In this document: in pieces, positions 1 through 8,389 of the stretch | How positions within the stretch are numbered: position 1 is the stretch's first letter | Layout of the letters: each line of letters opens with the position of its first letter | NCBI GenBank assembly: GCA_002373375.1 | Contig: DFLE01000025.1 | Location: 1-52,017 of the forward strand | Direction: 5' to 3' | DNA: 52,017 nt | From: Prevotellaceae bacterium UBA3627 | GTDB lineage: Bacteria; Bacteroidota; Bacteroidia; Bacteroidales; Bacteroidaceae | Notes under the pieces: model-generated | The model's input: the letters and a program-made list of their open reading frames with translations, nothing else | Database searches by the model: none | Told to the model about the DNA's origin: nothing | Translations under genes and position numbers: made by a program

Positions 1-111
1 GTTAATCCTTAATCCAACGAAGACGAAAACGGAATAAGGGTGGAAGGAAGAAAGAATAAGGTTTATTACCAATCAAACCTTAATCCTTAGTCCGTTAATC
101 CTTAATCCGAC
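1..111. repeat. Intergenic repeat upstream of amtB (copy 1)
   Basis: Positions 29-111 match 1424-1506 almost base for base, so the same AT-rich element flanks amtB on both sides. The element holds an inverted repeat AAGGTTT...AAACCTT and ends in TTAATCC heptads. The first 28 bases (TTAATCCTTAATCC, then GAAGACGAAAACG) look like the tail of another copy that begins before the window. The 3' edge lies about 15 bases before the amtB start codon. No TAnnTTTG promoter is visible here, so the amtB promoter may lie outside the window. Confidence 0.8.
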
Positions 112-127
112 GAAAACGAAAACTAAA

Positions 128-1417
128 ATGATTAAGATTATGATTACAGATATTTTGATGACGGCCGCGCCTGTGACGGCTGTGGCCGAGGAGGCCAAAG
201 ACTATGTAAACGGACTGGACACGCTGTGGGTGTTGCTGGGAGCGATGCTGGTGTTCTGGATGCAGCCGGGCTTTGCCCTTGTGGAGGCTGGAATGACACG
301 TTCCAAGAATACTGCTAACATATTGATGAAGAACTTCTGTGACTTCATGTGTGGCTCGGTGCTATACTGGATATTGGGATTCTCAATAATGTACGGCGCA
401 GGCACAAGCCTCTTCGGTTGGGAAGGCTTCGGCTTTATCGGTACCGACTCTAACGTGCCGGCAGAGTGTACGTTTATCTTCCAGACGGTATTCTGCGCTA
501 CGGCAGCTACGATAGTGTCGGGTGCGATGGCGGAGCGCACTAAGTTCTCTATGTATTTTGTCTATTCCATGCTGATATCTGCCTTTGTGTATCCTATAGA
601 GGGCCACTGGTCATGGGGCGGAGGCTGGCTTTCTGAGCTTGGCTTCCATGACTTCGCCGGTTCTACGGTGGTACACCTGTGTGGCGGTGCGCTGGCACTT
701 GCCGGTGCCATGGTGCTGGGGCCACGTATTGGTAAGTATGACAAGAACGGCAACAGCCGCGCCATACCAGGTCACAACCTTGCACTGTGTGCGTTGGGTG
801 TGTTCTGCCTGTGGGTAGGATGGTTTGGCTTCAACCCTTGTTCTACGGTGGCTGCTACTGGCTATGCTAATGCAGTGAGCATGAGTCATGTGTTTGTTAC
901 CACCAACATGGCTGCTGCTACAGGTGGACTGGCAGCGTTGGCATATACCTGGCTTGTTGACGGCAAACCTTCACTGTCAATGGTATGTAACGGTGTGCTG
1001 GCAGGTCTGGTGGGCATCACGGCAGGATGTGACTGCGTGAGCATCGGCGCTTCTGCTATCATCGGTGCAGTGGTAAGCATAGTAATGTGTCTGTCTGTTG
1101 CATTCATTGATAAGAAATGTAAGATTGACGACCCTGTAGGTGCTGTGTCAGTACATGGTGTTGGCGGTCTGCTCGGAACAATCCTTTGCGGTGTGTTCTG
1201 TGACCCTGCTATCAGTGGTGTGGACTGCGGTGCGTCAACAGTTCTGGGACGTGTAGGCGTGGAGACCTTGGGAGCTGTAGTGGTGGCAGCATTTGCCTTC
1301 GTGGCAGGTCTGATAATCTTCAACGCTATCAAGTACACTCACGGTCTGCGTTGCGACAAGATAATAGAGGAGGAAGGTCTTGACGTGTATGAGCATGGAG
1401 AAAGTTGCTATAACTAA
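128..1417 (+). CDS. amtB: Ammonium transporter, Amt/MEP/Rh family
   Basis: Inner-membrane channel that carries ammonium/ammonia into the cell for nitrogen assimilation. The 429-residue length fits the family. Visible signatures are the first-helix stretch GFALVEAGMTRSKN (residues 49-62), the pore region FIFQTVFCATAATIVSGAMAER (116-136, written here as a span), WVGWFGFNP (229-237) and the paired pore histidines His183 (VVHLCGG) and His343 (SVHGVGG). Eleven hydrophobic segments can be traced. The start at 128 follows AAAACTAAA with no clear Shine-Dalgarno, as is usual in Bacteroidetes. No glnK (PII) gene follows; instead an outer-membrane barrel lies 126 bp downstream, with the flanking repeat between them. 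Identity is secure; regulation is not visible. Confidence 0.97.
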   Translation: MIKIMITDILMTAAPVTAVAEEAKDYVNGLDTLWVLLGAMLVFWMQPGFALVEAGMTRSKNTANILMKNFCDFMCGSVLYWILGFSIMYGAGTSLFGWEGFGFIGTDSNVPAECTFIFQTVFCATAATIVSGAMAERTKFSMYFVYSMLISAFVYPIEGHWSWGGGWLSELGFHDFAGSTVVHLCGGALALAGAMVLGPRIGKYDKNGNSRAIPGHNLALCALGVFCLWVGWFGFNPCSTVAATGYANAVSMSHVFVTTNMAAATGGLAALAYTWLVDGKPSLSMVCNGVLAGLVGITAGCDCVSIGASAIIGAVVSIVMCLSVAFIDKKCKIDDPVGAVSVHGVGGLLGTILCGVFCDPAISGVDCGASTVLGRVGVETLGAVVVAAFAFVAGLIIFNAIKYTHGLRCDKIIEEEGLDVYEHGESCYN

Positions 1418-1423
1418 AAGGAA

Positions 1424-1506
1424 GACGGAATAAGGGCGGAAGGAAGAAAGAATAAGGTTTATTACCAATCAAACCTTAATCCTTAGTCCGTTAATCCTTA
1501 ATCCAA
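1424..1506. repeat. Intergenic repeat downstream of amtB (copy 2)
   Basis: Second copy of the element at 29-111, with only a few substitutions (for example GGGTGG versus GGGCGG). It fills most of the 126-bp gap between amtB and the porin-like gene and again ends shortly before a start codon. The AAGGTTT/AAACCTT inverted repeat could form a small hairpin in the mRNA between the two cistrons. Confidence 0.85.
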
Positions 1507-1543
1507 CGAAGACTAATACTAAAAACTAAAAAGATTAGAAGGT

Positions 1544-2257
1544 ATGAAAAGAACAAGGATAATTGCCCTCATGACTATGGTAATGGCATGTGTGGGCGTG
1601 GCGAAAGCCGAGGATAAGATAGAGGGTACTGTAGGTGCCGATGTGGTAACACGATATATATGGCGTGGTCAGGAGCTGGGCGATGCCGCCATACAGCCTA
1701 CGGCAGGACTGGCATACAAGGGGCTGTCGCTCACGGCATGGGGTAGCTTTGGTTTCATCAATAAGGATGACGCGAAGGAGTTTGACCTGACGCTGGAGTA
1801 TGCTACGGGCGGTTTCTCAGTGGGTGTGACAGACTACTATTTCTCTGTGCGCGGAGCAGAGAACAAGTATCTGGATTATCGTGCACACTCCACACCGCAT
1901 GTGTGGGAGGCATACGTAGGCTATGACTTCGGTGTTGCAGCAGTGAAATGGTTTACCAACTTTGCCGGCGCCGACGGCGTAAACAAGAGCGGCAAGCGCG
2001 CCTACTCATCGTATGCAGAGGTGAGTGCGCCTTTCAAGTTGGCTAAGTGTGACTGGACAGCCACTGTGGGCATAGTGCCTTATTACACATCGTTCTATGC
2101 AGATGTCAATGGCTTTGCCGTTACCAATGTGGCGCTGCGCTGTACCAAGGAGCTGCCGTTGTGTAAGAAGTTTGCCCTGCCGGTGTTCGGAGAGGTGTCA
2201 TGTAACCCTTCTACGCAGAAGGCATATCTGGTGGCAGGTTTCACCATAGAGTTGTAG
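1544..2257 (+). CDS. TorF-like small outer-membrane beta-barrel protein
   Basis: Predicted outer-membrane protein of 237 residues with a clear signal peptide (about 1-22, ending VAKA). The mature start, GADVVTRYIWRGQELGDAAI, has the look of the Gcw_chp/TorF putative porin family, in which a short strand is followed by YxWRG and a conserved Gln/Pro turn. The rest alternates aromatic and polar residues as in a beta-barrel, and the protein ends with a charged-hydrophobic strand (FTIEL). It directly follows amtB without its own recognisable promoter, so the two are probably cotranscribed; a link to ammonium or small-solute passage is inference from position only. The start follows AGAAGGT, a passable ribosome binding site. 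Confidence 0.75.
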   Translation: MKRTRIIALMTMVMACVGVAKAEDKIEGTVGADVVTRYIWRGQELGDAAIQPTAGLAYKGLSLTAWGSFGFINKDDAKEFDLTLEYATGGFSVGVTDYYFSVRGAENKYLDYRAHSTPHVWEAYVGYDFGVAAVKWFTNFAGADGVNKSGKRAYSSYAEVSAPFKLAKCDWTATVGIVPYYTSFYADVNGFAVTNVALRCTKELPLCKKFALPVFGEVSCNPSTQKAYLVAGFTIEL

Positions 2258-2278
2258 TTGTGCGTTTTTCTTACATAT

Positions 2279-2591
2279 TCAAGTTTCGCAAGCTCTGCTT
2301 GCTTGGTAGATAGAGGAAGTAGGAAGGAGATAAAAGAAGATAGAAGACAATTGTTTTCTCCGTTTACTGCTTGAAACTAACAAATGGTATTGTCCTTTAA
2401 CTCCTTATAACTCCCTTTAACTCCTTATAACTCCAAAAGTTGAGTGCTTGCTTGGTAGATAGAGGAAGTAGGAAGGAGATAAAAGAAGATAGAAGACAAT
2501 TGTTTTCTCCGTTTACTGCTTGAAACTAACAAATGGTATTGTCCTTTAACTCCTTATAACTCCAAAAGTTGAGTATTTACGAAACTTGAGT
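2279..2591. repeat. Dispersed about 170-bp element, full copy plus truncated tandem copy
   Basis: The first copy (2279-2444) begins TCAAGTTTCGCAAGC, contains a purine-rich tract, an imperfect palindrome AGAAGACAATTGTTTTCT and two TAACTCCTTATAACTCC blocks. A second copy (2446-2591) starts inside the GCTTGCTTGG motif, has only one TAACTCC block and ends CGAAACTTGA, the inverse of the first copy's start. Related copies lie at 4194-4363 and 11968-12152. The tandem pair sits in the 3' region of the porin transcript, upstream of its terminator, and carries no open reading frame. Confidence 0.92.
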
Positions 2592-2604
2592 TACATATTT
2601 ACCG

Positions 2605-2642
2605 ACGCATGGTCTGGCGTGACGCTAAGCCATGCGTTTTTT
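2605..2642 (+). terminator. Rho-independent terminator after the porin-like gene
   Basis: ACGCATGG (2605-2612) pairs with CCATGCGT (2630-2637), with an inner GCGT/ACGC pairing, and is followed by six T residues. It lies downstream of the repeat copies, so these are expected to be transcribed as part of the 3' untranslated region. Confidence 0.85.
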
Positions 2643-2654
2643 CTGTAGTTATGC

Positions 2655-2685
2655 TTGTGCGTGTCATTCTTTTTTACTAATTTTG
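2655..2685 (+). promoter_or_regulatory. Promoter of the THUMP-like methyltransferase gene
   Basis: The -7 box is TAATTTTG at 2678-2685. A weak -33 match (TTG at 2655-2657) lies 20 bases upstream. The start codon at 2705 would follow a leader of only about 12 nt. Confidence 0.6.
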
Positions 2686-2704
2686 CGGGAGAAGGAAAAA
2701 GAAT

Positions 2705-3853
2705 ATGTGTAACGAGGAATACATAGCACTGCACAGGGAGGAGGACATACGCCCCCTGGCGCTGAGGAAGGCGCCGGAGGGCGTTGATATGTTATGGTGC
2801 CTGCAACAGATAGAAGGTTGGCAGTTGGCCAGGCGCAAGCTGCCGCGGTGGGCTGCCGTGGACGGGCTGTGGTGGCCGCCCAGGCTGTCGATGGAGCAGT
2901 GCTCCAGTGAACTGACGGCTGAGTACAAGGCCGAGGTGGCAGAAAGGGTGGTAGCAGACCGTGACATGATGACCGACCTGACAGGCGGCTTCGGCGTGGA
3001 CTTCTGTCATCTTGCGCCGTTATTCCGCAGGGCGGAGTATGTGGAGCGTCAGGAGGTGCTGTGTGATGTGGTGAGGCACAACCTGCCGTTGCTCGGAATA
3101 GAAAATACAGAGGTGAGGATGACGCCAAGCGGAAAGGACTGTTCGCTGATATATATAGACCCAGCCCGGCGTGACGATGCAGGACGTAAGGTATATGCCA
3201 TAGAGGACTGCACGCCCGATGTGGCAGCGTTGCAGGATGAACTGTTGCGACGTGCCACGTGCGTGATGGTGAAGTTGTCGCCCATGCTCGATATAACGCA
3301 GGCGCTGCGCACGCTGCACCATGTGAGTGAGGTGCATGTGGTAAGCGTAGGCGGAGAGTGTAAGGAACTGCTGTTTGTGATGCAGCGTGACGCTGATGCC
3401 GCACCGGTGTATCACTGCGTGAACCTCGGCACCAGTGACGAGCCGTTCGTATGTGACGGCACGCGGCAGCCTGTGGCTACGGCAGTGCCCCGTGAGGGAC
3501 AGTACCTTTATGAGCCTAACGCCAGCATTATGAAGGCTGGTGTGCAGGATATGCTTGCCGCGCGTCATGGTCTGGTGAAGCTGCATCCAAAGAGTAACCT
3601 CTTTGTCGCTGATACCCGACTTGAACTGCCGGCGCGTGCCTTTGTCATCAGTGAGGTGTGCGACTTCAGCAAGCAGTCGCTGAAAAGGCTGAGGCAGGAG
3701 CATCCACAGGCCAACATAACGCTGCGTAACTTCCCTTCCACCGTCAACGACTTGCGTCGCCGCTTGAAAATGGGGGAGGGCGGCGATACCTATATCTTCG
3801 CCACCACGCTGGCAGATGGTTCGCATGCACTGCTGGTATGTAGGAAACAGTGA
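2705..3853 (+). CDS. THUMP-like-domain class I SAM methyltransferase
   Basis: A 382-residue protein of the Bacteroidetes family annotated as THUMP-like domain / class I SAM-dependent methyltransferase. The SAM-binding motif I is DLTGGFGVD (91-99), and YIDPARRD (150-157) resembles the motif IV position of nucleic-acid methyltransferases. The C-terminal third (about 300-375) has the THUMP-like pattern with NVTLR-type strands (ANITLRNFP). The probable substrate is RNA by fold similarity; the exact nucleotide cannot be read from the sequence. It has its own promoter and converges on the TSCPD gene across a bidirectional hairpin terminator. A long minus-strand reading frame overlaps it but lacks any family signature. 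Confidence 0.88.
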   Translation: MCNEEYIALHREEDIRPLALRKAPEGVDMLWCLQQIEGWQLARRKLPRWAAVDGLWWPPRLSMEQCSSELTAEYKAEVAERVVADRDMMTDLTGGFGVDFCHLAPLFRRAEYVERQEVLCDVVRHNLPLLGIENTEVRMTPSGKDCSLIYIDPARRDDAGRKVYAIEDCTPDVAALQDELLRRATCVMVKLSPMLDITQALRTLHHVSEVHVVSVGGECKELLFVMQRDADAAPVYHCVNLGTSDEPFVCDGTRQPVATAVPREGQYLYEPNASIMKAGVQDMLAARHGLVKLHPKSNLFVADTRLELPARAFVISEVCDFSKQSLKRLRQEHPQANITLRNFPSTVNDLRRRLKMGEGGDTYIFATTLADGSHALLVCRKQ

Positions 3854-3866
3854 TGACATTCACATA

Positions 3867-3907
3867 AAAACGGCAGGCTGTCAAAGAAAAACAGTCTGCC
3901 GCTTTTG
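3867..3907. terminator. Bidirectional terminator between convergent genes
   Basis: CGGCAGGCTGT (3871-3881) pairs with ACAGTCTGCCG (3891-3901) with one mismatch. AAAAA precedes it and CTTTTGTT follows, so it can end both the methyltransferase mRNA and the minus-strand TSCPD mRNA. Confidence 0.8.
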
Positions 3908-3929
3908 TTCTATAAAAAGAGTGTCATGG

Positions 3930-4178
3930 TTACAGCTCTCTCTCCAGAGCCTGTGCCAGTTGGTCAGGGCACGATGTAGGCTTAGCCGCACAACGTATGC
4001 CCTTGAGGCGGCTTATCACCTCGGCGGCAGGCATGCCCTCTACCAGTGTAGCCACGCCCACGGTGTTGCCGGGGCAGCCACCCATAAACTTCACGTTGTG
4101 TACGCGTCCCTCGTCGTCAATCTCATAGTTGATGAACTTGGAGCATGTGCCGTGGCACTCAAAGATGTTCTGCTTCAT
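3930..4178 (-). CDS. TSCPD-domain protein (TIGR03905 type)
   Basis: Small cysteine-rich protein of 82 residues. It carries a TSCPD-type fold with the motif GGCPGNTVGVATLVEG and the terminal TSCPDQLA that names the family; further cysteines lie in ECHGTCSKF near the N-terminus. Such domains occur alone or at the C-terminus of B12-dependent ribonucleotide reductases, where the cysteines probably bind metal; the function of the free-standing form is unknown. The reading frame could extend ten codons upstream into the dispersed repeat, but the start at 4178 (MKQNIFECHG) is the one seen in family members. Its mRNA probably starts near 4380, giving a leader that contains a whole repeat copy. Confidence 0.85.
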   Translation of the reverse strand: MKQNIFECHGTCSKFINYEIDDEGRVHNVKFMGGCPGNTVGVATLVEGMPAAEVISRLKGIRCAAKPTSCPDQLAQALEREL

Positions 4179-4193
4179 AATGTATATAAGTGT

Positions 4194-4363
4194 ATTCAAG
4201 TTTCGCAAGCTCTGCTTGCTTGGTAGATAGAGGAAGTAGGAAGGAGATAAAAGAAGATAGAAGACAATTGTTTTCTCCGTTTACTGCTTGAAACTAACAA
4301 ATGGTATTGTCCTTTAACTCCTTATAACTCCATTTAACTCCTTATAACTCCAAAAGTTGAGTA
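4194..4363. repeat. Dispersed about 170-bp element, second locus
   Basis: Nearly identical to 2279-2444, running from TTCAAGTTTCGCAAGC to AAAGTTGAGTA. The second TAACTCC block has CATTTAAC where the other copies have CCTTTAAC. It lies in the 5' leader of the minus-strand TSCPD gene, so it is transcribed in the opposite sense to the copy after the porin gene. Confidence 0.92.
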
Positions 4364-4385
4364 AGTGTATAGTTATGTGTCTGTG

Positions 4386-4393
4386 CAAAGTTA
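4386..4393 (-). promoter_or_regulatory. -7 box for the TSCPD gene
   Basis: On the minus strand the sequence reads TAACTTTG, a full match to TAnnTTTG. It lies between the stop codon of the GH95 gene and the TSCPD gene. The -33 region is weak. Transcription from here would give a leader of about 200 nt that includes the dispersed repeat. Confidence 0.6.
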
Positions 4394-4420
4394 CATCTTT
4401 TTTTTCAAACGGCAAGGGTT

Positions 4421-7400
4421 TTATCTGATAAACTTGCGTCCGCTCCTGACGGTGAGTCCCCTGTGGCTGTTGTCAGCGCGGCAGCCCGAGGAGGTGTAGA
4501 GAGCCTCCGCGGCCGCTTTCCCGTTACTGGCTCTCACTGCCTTGACAGCGGTGGGTGTGTCGGTGCTGACTAGCTCTATGGTCTGGCCGGCATCGGTGGG
4601 AATGTCATACAGATAGGTCGTGGGCAGGCTGGTGGAAGGTATCTTTGCCTGGTTCACCACTATGGCCGATGGCATGACGTAGGGTTGTGTCAGCGTGTTG
4701 CTGTTGTCGCCCTTGGCCTCGGTCAGCGGAGTGCCGTCGGCCATCTTCAGCGGAGTGTTGGAGCGCAGGCGCAGGTTGCCGCCGACGGTTGACTTGATGC
4801 TTACGCTCCTCACCTTGCCCATCTGCCATGTCAGGCCGCTCACCTCAAAGCCGCCGCGGGCGCGCAGACCGCACACCTCGCCTTCAGACCATGCTGATGG
4901 CAGTGCCGGCAGCAAGTGTATGAAGCCGGCGTGGCTCTGCAGCAACATCTCCGCTATGCCGGCGCAGCATCCGAAGTTACCGTCTATCTGGAACGGGGCA
5001 TGAGCGTCAAACATGTTGGCGTATGTGCCGCCGTCAGCATCGTTCATGGTGGCGTTAGGGTCCATCAGTCTCAGTTGGTTCTTGATGATTGACAGGGCAT
5101 GGTCGCCGTCGAGCATACGGGCCCACTGGCACACCTTCCAGCCCATAGACCATCCGCGTGCCGCGTCTCCGCGTCCCACAAGCGATTTGTGTACGGCTTG
5201 GTAAACAGTGGCGTCGGTATAAGGAGACACTTGGTTGCCGGGGTATGCTCCCCAGAGGTGAGAGAGGTGACGGTGAGAGTTGGACTCCCTGTCCCAGTCC
5301 TCCTGCCACTCCTGCACCTGTCCGTACTTACCTATCTTATAAGGAGTGAGCTTGGCCTTGAGCGCGTCAAGCTCCTGTGCGAGGTCAGCGTCAACGTCAA
5401 GTATGCGCGCGGCCTCGGCGGTGTTCTTCAGCACGTCATATACCATCTGGTTATCCATCGCCACGCCGCCGAAGAGCGCGCAGTTGACTGTGGCTCCGCT
5501 CTCGTTGGTGTAGGTGGATATGCCGGGATGGTTCTCTGGAGAGTTAGACGGACACACCACCATATAGCCTGTGTTGGGGTCTTTCACAAGGAAGTCTTGG
5601 AAGAACTCTGAGCATCCCTTCAATACAGGGTATATCTCCGCAAGGTAAGTCTTGTCGCCGGAGAAGAGGTATTTCTCCCACAGATGTGAGCAGAACCAGG
5701 CGTTGCACGTAGGCCACACGCCTACGGAGCCGTTGTCCACGGCACCTGTGGTGCGCCAGATGTCAGTGTTGTGGTGCAGTGTCCATCCGCGTGCTCCGTA
5801 CATCTGCTGCGCCGTCTCGGCACCGGTGACAGCCACGTCCTTGACCATCTCGATAAAGGGATTGTGACACTCCGGGAGGTTTGTCACCTCGGCAGGCCAG
5901 TAGTTCATCTCCACGTTGATGTTGGAGGTGTATTTTGAGTCCCATGCAGGGTACTGACGTGCGTTAGGGTTCCACAAGCCCTGCAGGTTGGCAGGCTGTG
6001 TGCCTGGTTGTGACGATGATATGAGCAGGTAGCGTCCGAACTGGAAATAGTTTTCCACCAGTCCCGGGTCAGACTGTGTGGAGCGGAACTCCTTGATGCG
6101 TGTCTCGGTGTCCTTCGCCTCCTGCTCAGCGTTAGAGCCGAGGTCGAGGCTCACGCGGTCAAACTGCTCGCTATAACGTGCGGCGTGGTCGGCCAGCGCG
6201 GTCTCAAAGGTCTTGTTCTTGGCAAGATAGGCGTTGAGGTATCCCAGTGCCATGGCCTCCGCGTCGGCGCTGATGTCATGATAGTTCACAAAGTTTGTGG
6301 CTGATGATATCACGATAGATGCCGCCGTGGCGTCACTAACCTCTATGGTAGGTGTGGAAGGATTGCCAGCCACCAGTCCCCACTGTATCACGTTCTGCTT
6401 TGTGTCGCTGGTCTGTGTGCCGCCCTCGTTGAGCACCTTTATGAAAGTGTAGCAATTGAGCTTATTCGCCACGTTCTCAGACTGGTCTCTGGCTGGTATC
6501 AGCGATGCCTCAATCATGCCGTCAGAGGTGATTTTGTTAACCCCCAGTTTCTCCATGTTAGTCTTGTTTGGAGCGGCGAAGCAGACGTTGAAGTTCAGTT
6601 TCCCGGGTTCGGAAGCCTCAATGCGCATTACTGTCACGTTGTCCTCGAAGGATGTGAAAACGGTTCTGGTGTAAGTCACCCCGTCAATTACATACTGTGT
6701 GTTGGCGGTGGCGTTAGATAAGTCAAGTGAGCGCACGTAGCCCTGTGCGTCGGTGGAGCCGGTGGTCTGTCCCATCTCCTCGTCATCATAGCGATGCCCC
6801 GGGAAACCCACGAGCACGCAGCCCGCGGCCTGATACTGCGCTCCGTGAGAGGCTTCAGACATCCAGTTAGGAATGGCCAGCTTCTGCGCTGAGGCATAGT
6901 CCTTGTTGAATATGTATTGTTGCACCTGTGAGAGCACCGCCTTGGCGTTAGCGTTATAGTTGGTGTTGGGCGACTGTCCCCAGAAGGTGTCCTCGTTGAG
7001 CTGCAGGGTGTCAACAGCCACGCTGCCGCTCACCATCGCGCCCAGACGGCCGTTGCCCAGCGGCAGGGCCTCCTCCCAGTAAGTCGCGGGACGGTGATAC
7101 CACAGGCGGTTCTTGCTGTCAAGCACTGGCGGCGGCACAGGACGTGTGTCAGAGGTGGTGAACGTGATGCTCAGTGCCTCGTCAAACACGTTGCCGGCAA
7201 GGTCGGCTATGCTGCCGGCCGGCAGCGTAAGGGTGTAAGAGGTTGTGAGGTCAAGGTCAGAGTATGGCAGTGACAGTTTGTTCACGTTCACCGTCGGGGT
7301 GATGTCCTGCGTCGCACCGCTGACGTTGTTTCTCAGTGTGGCCACAGAGCCAGACTTCAGTGTCACGCCCTCGTTGAAGCGCACCGCCACCTTGCCGGTA

Positions 7401-8146
7401 GGCAGCACGCCCGCGGCACCGTCGGCAGGTGTCAGCTCAAGCACCTTGGGTGTCTGGGTGTCCTCAGCCAGTATGTTGAGATACTTCAGGTTATAGTTGC
7501 TGGTCTTGGTGGCAGACTGTATAAGCAGGCGTATTATAAGGCTCTCCTTGTCATCGGCGTTGAGGTTGTAGTTAGCGTCAACGTAGGTGTTCCAGTGTGA
7601 GCCTGAGGTGTAGTCATTGAGTACTGTCCATGTGTCGCCGCCGTCAACAGAGTAAACCACGCCGAACTTTGTGGCTGAGCTTGAGCCGTCGCCAATGGCG
7701 AAGTTCAGCTTCACATTGCTCAGCGACGTGGTGGGCATAGACACCTCAAAATACTGGTCGTGCTTCGTGCCGTCGGCATAGTCAGCCTTGGCGGTGAAGT
7801 TTGTGATTGAGGCTGTGTTGAGGCGCAGCAGATAGTTGGGCGCGGAGCCGCTTGATGTTACCTGCCACTTGCCGTCGCTGGTGTGTACCGTCACATGACA
7901 GTCTTCTGGCACCAGCGCGCACTCGTTAGGCAAAAAATAGGGTTGCGTCTTGGACCACTGCGTGTTGCTGATTTGTGACCACCCCAGCGTATTGGGGGTG
8001 TAGTAGGCGGCGGTGCCGCTCTTCTCTACGTCATAGCCCGTGGTAAACTCCCATTTGGCCACGGCCGTTTGGCTTGCCATCGCCTCTGTCACGTCGGCGA
8101 GGAGCGACAGCAGCACTGCGGCATACGTTAATACTTTTCTTCTCAT
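4421..8146 (-). CDS. Secreted GH95 alpha-L-fucosidase-type enzyme with Ig-like domain
   Basis: A 1241-residue exported glycoside hydrolase. A signal peptide (about 1-24) is followed by a beta-rich region (30-230), a bacterial Ig-like (SbsA/Big_5 type) domain (about 233-332, LTPADGAAGVLPTGKVAVRF) and a GH95 catalytic region (about 345-1130). The family residues are present: Asn742 and Asn744 in NINVEMNYW, Glu871 in PSNSPEN and Asp1055 in FQIDGNFG. GH95 enzymes remove alpha-1,2-L-fucose, and some act on alpha-L-galactose, from host glycans or plant xyloglucan and pectin; the substrate is not decidable here. The last residues (GLTVRSGRKFIR) resemble a type IX secretion tail. It is divergent from an AraC-type sensor and stands outside any SusC/SusD pair. 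A -7 box lies about 55 bp before the start. Confidence 0.93.
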   Translation of the reverse strand: MRRKVLTYAAVLLSLLADVTEAMASQTAVAKWEFTTGYDVEKSGTAAYYTPNTLGWSQISNTQWSKTQPYFLPNECALVPEDCHVTVHTSDGKWQVTSSGSAPNYLLRLNTASITNFTAKADYADGTKHDQYFEVSMPTTSLSNVKLNFAIGDGSSSATKFGVVYSVDGGDTWTVLNDYTSGSHWNTYVDANYNLNADDKESLIIRLLIQSATKTSNYNLKYLNILAEDTQTPKVLELTPADGAAGVLPTGKVAVRFNEGVTLKSGSVATLRNNVSGATQDITPTVNVNKLSLPYSDLDLTTSYTLTLPAGSIADLAGNVFDEALSITFTTSDTRPVPPPVLDSKNRLWYHRPATYWEEALPLGNGRLGAMVSGSVAVDTLQLNEDTFWGQSPNTNYNANAKAVLSQVQQYIFNKDYASAQKLAIPNWMSEASHGAQYQAAGCVLVGFPGHRYDDEEMGQTTGSTDAQGYVRSLDLSNATANTQYVIDGVTYTRTVFTSFEDNVTVMRIEASEPGKLNFNVCFAAPNKTNMEKLGVNKITSDGMIEASLIPARDQSENVANKLNCYTFIKVLNEGGTQTSDTKQNVIQWGLVAGNPSTPTIEVSDATAASIVISSATNFVNYHDISADAEAMALGYLNAYLAKNKTFETALADHAARYSEQFDRVSLDLGSNAEQEAKDTETRIKEFRSTQSDPGLVENYFQFGRYLLISSSQPGTQPANLQGLWNPNARQYPAWDSKYTSNINVEMNYWPAEVTNLPECHNPFIEMVKDVAVTGAETAQQMYGARGWTLHHNTDIWRTTGAVDNGSVGVWPTCNAWFCSHLWEKYLFSGDKTYLAEIYPVLKGCSEFFQDFLVKDPNTGYMVVCPSNSPENHPGISTYTNESGATVNCALFGGVAMDNQMVYDVLKNTAEAARILDVDADLAQELDALKAKLTPYKIGKYGQVQEWQEDWDRESNSHRHLSHLWGAYPGNQVSPYTDATVYQAVHKSLVGRGDAARGWSMGWKVCQWARMLDGDHALSIIKNQLRLMDPNATMNDADGGTYANMFDAHAPFQIDGNFGCCAGIAEMLLQSHAGFIHLLPALPSAWSEGEVCGLRARGGFEVSGLTWQMGKVRSVSIKSTVGGNLRLRSNTPLKMADGTPLTEAKGDNSNTLTQPYVMPSAIVVNQAKIPSTSLPTTYLYDIPTDAGQTIELVSTDTPTAVKAVRASNGKAAAEALYTSSGCRADNSHRGLTVRSGRKFIR

Positions 8147-8197
8147 TTTTGTTTGTTTTTATTTTGTCAGGTTATTTGTTATGATTGATTCGTGCCG

Positions 8198-8205
8198 CAA
8201 AAATA
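8198..8205 (-). promoter_or_regulatory. -7 box for the GH95 gene
   Basis: The minus strand reads TATTTTTG, matching TAnnTTTG. A TTTG lies 24 bases upstream (8230-8233), slightly farther than usual. The expected leader is about 45 nt. Confidence 0.55.
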
Positions 8206-8310
8206 GTAATAAGATAATCAGCGGAATGACAAAAAGGGCGCAGAGGAAATAAAAAAAGGCGCAAGACGAAAATCTGACGCGCAAAGAGATGCATTGTGCT
8301 TTTTTTTTAC

Positions 8311-8318
8311 TACCTTTG
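8311..8318 (+). promoter_or_regulatory. -7 box for the AraC-type sensor gene
   Basis: TACCTTTG matches TAnnTTTG and lies 72 bp before the start codon at 8390. No well-placed TTTG is seen upstream. About 105 bp separate it from the divergent GH95 -7 box, leaving room for a shared operator. Confidence 0.55.
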
Positions 8319-8389
8319 CCTTAAAATCACCACCCGGGCGTTTCCTTACGCCAGTGTGGATATATATATAATGTGGACATAATATAATC

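Noticed and set aside
2664..3859. Long minus-strand reading frames opposite the methyltransferase gene
   Set aside because: They are antisense shadows rich in Pro, His and Ser without family motifs; the plus-strand frame carries clear SAM motifs.
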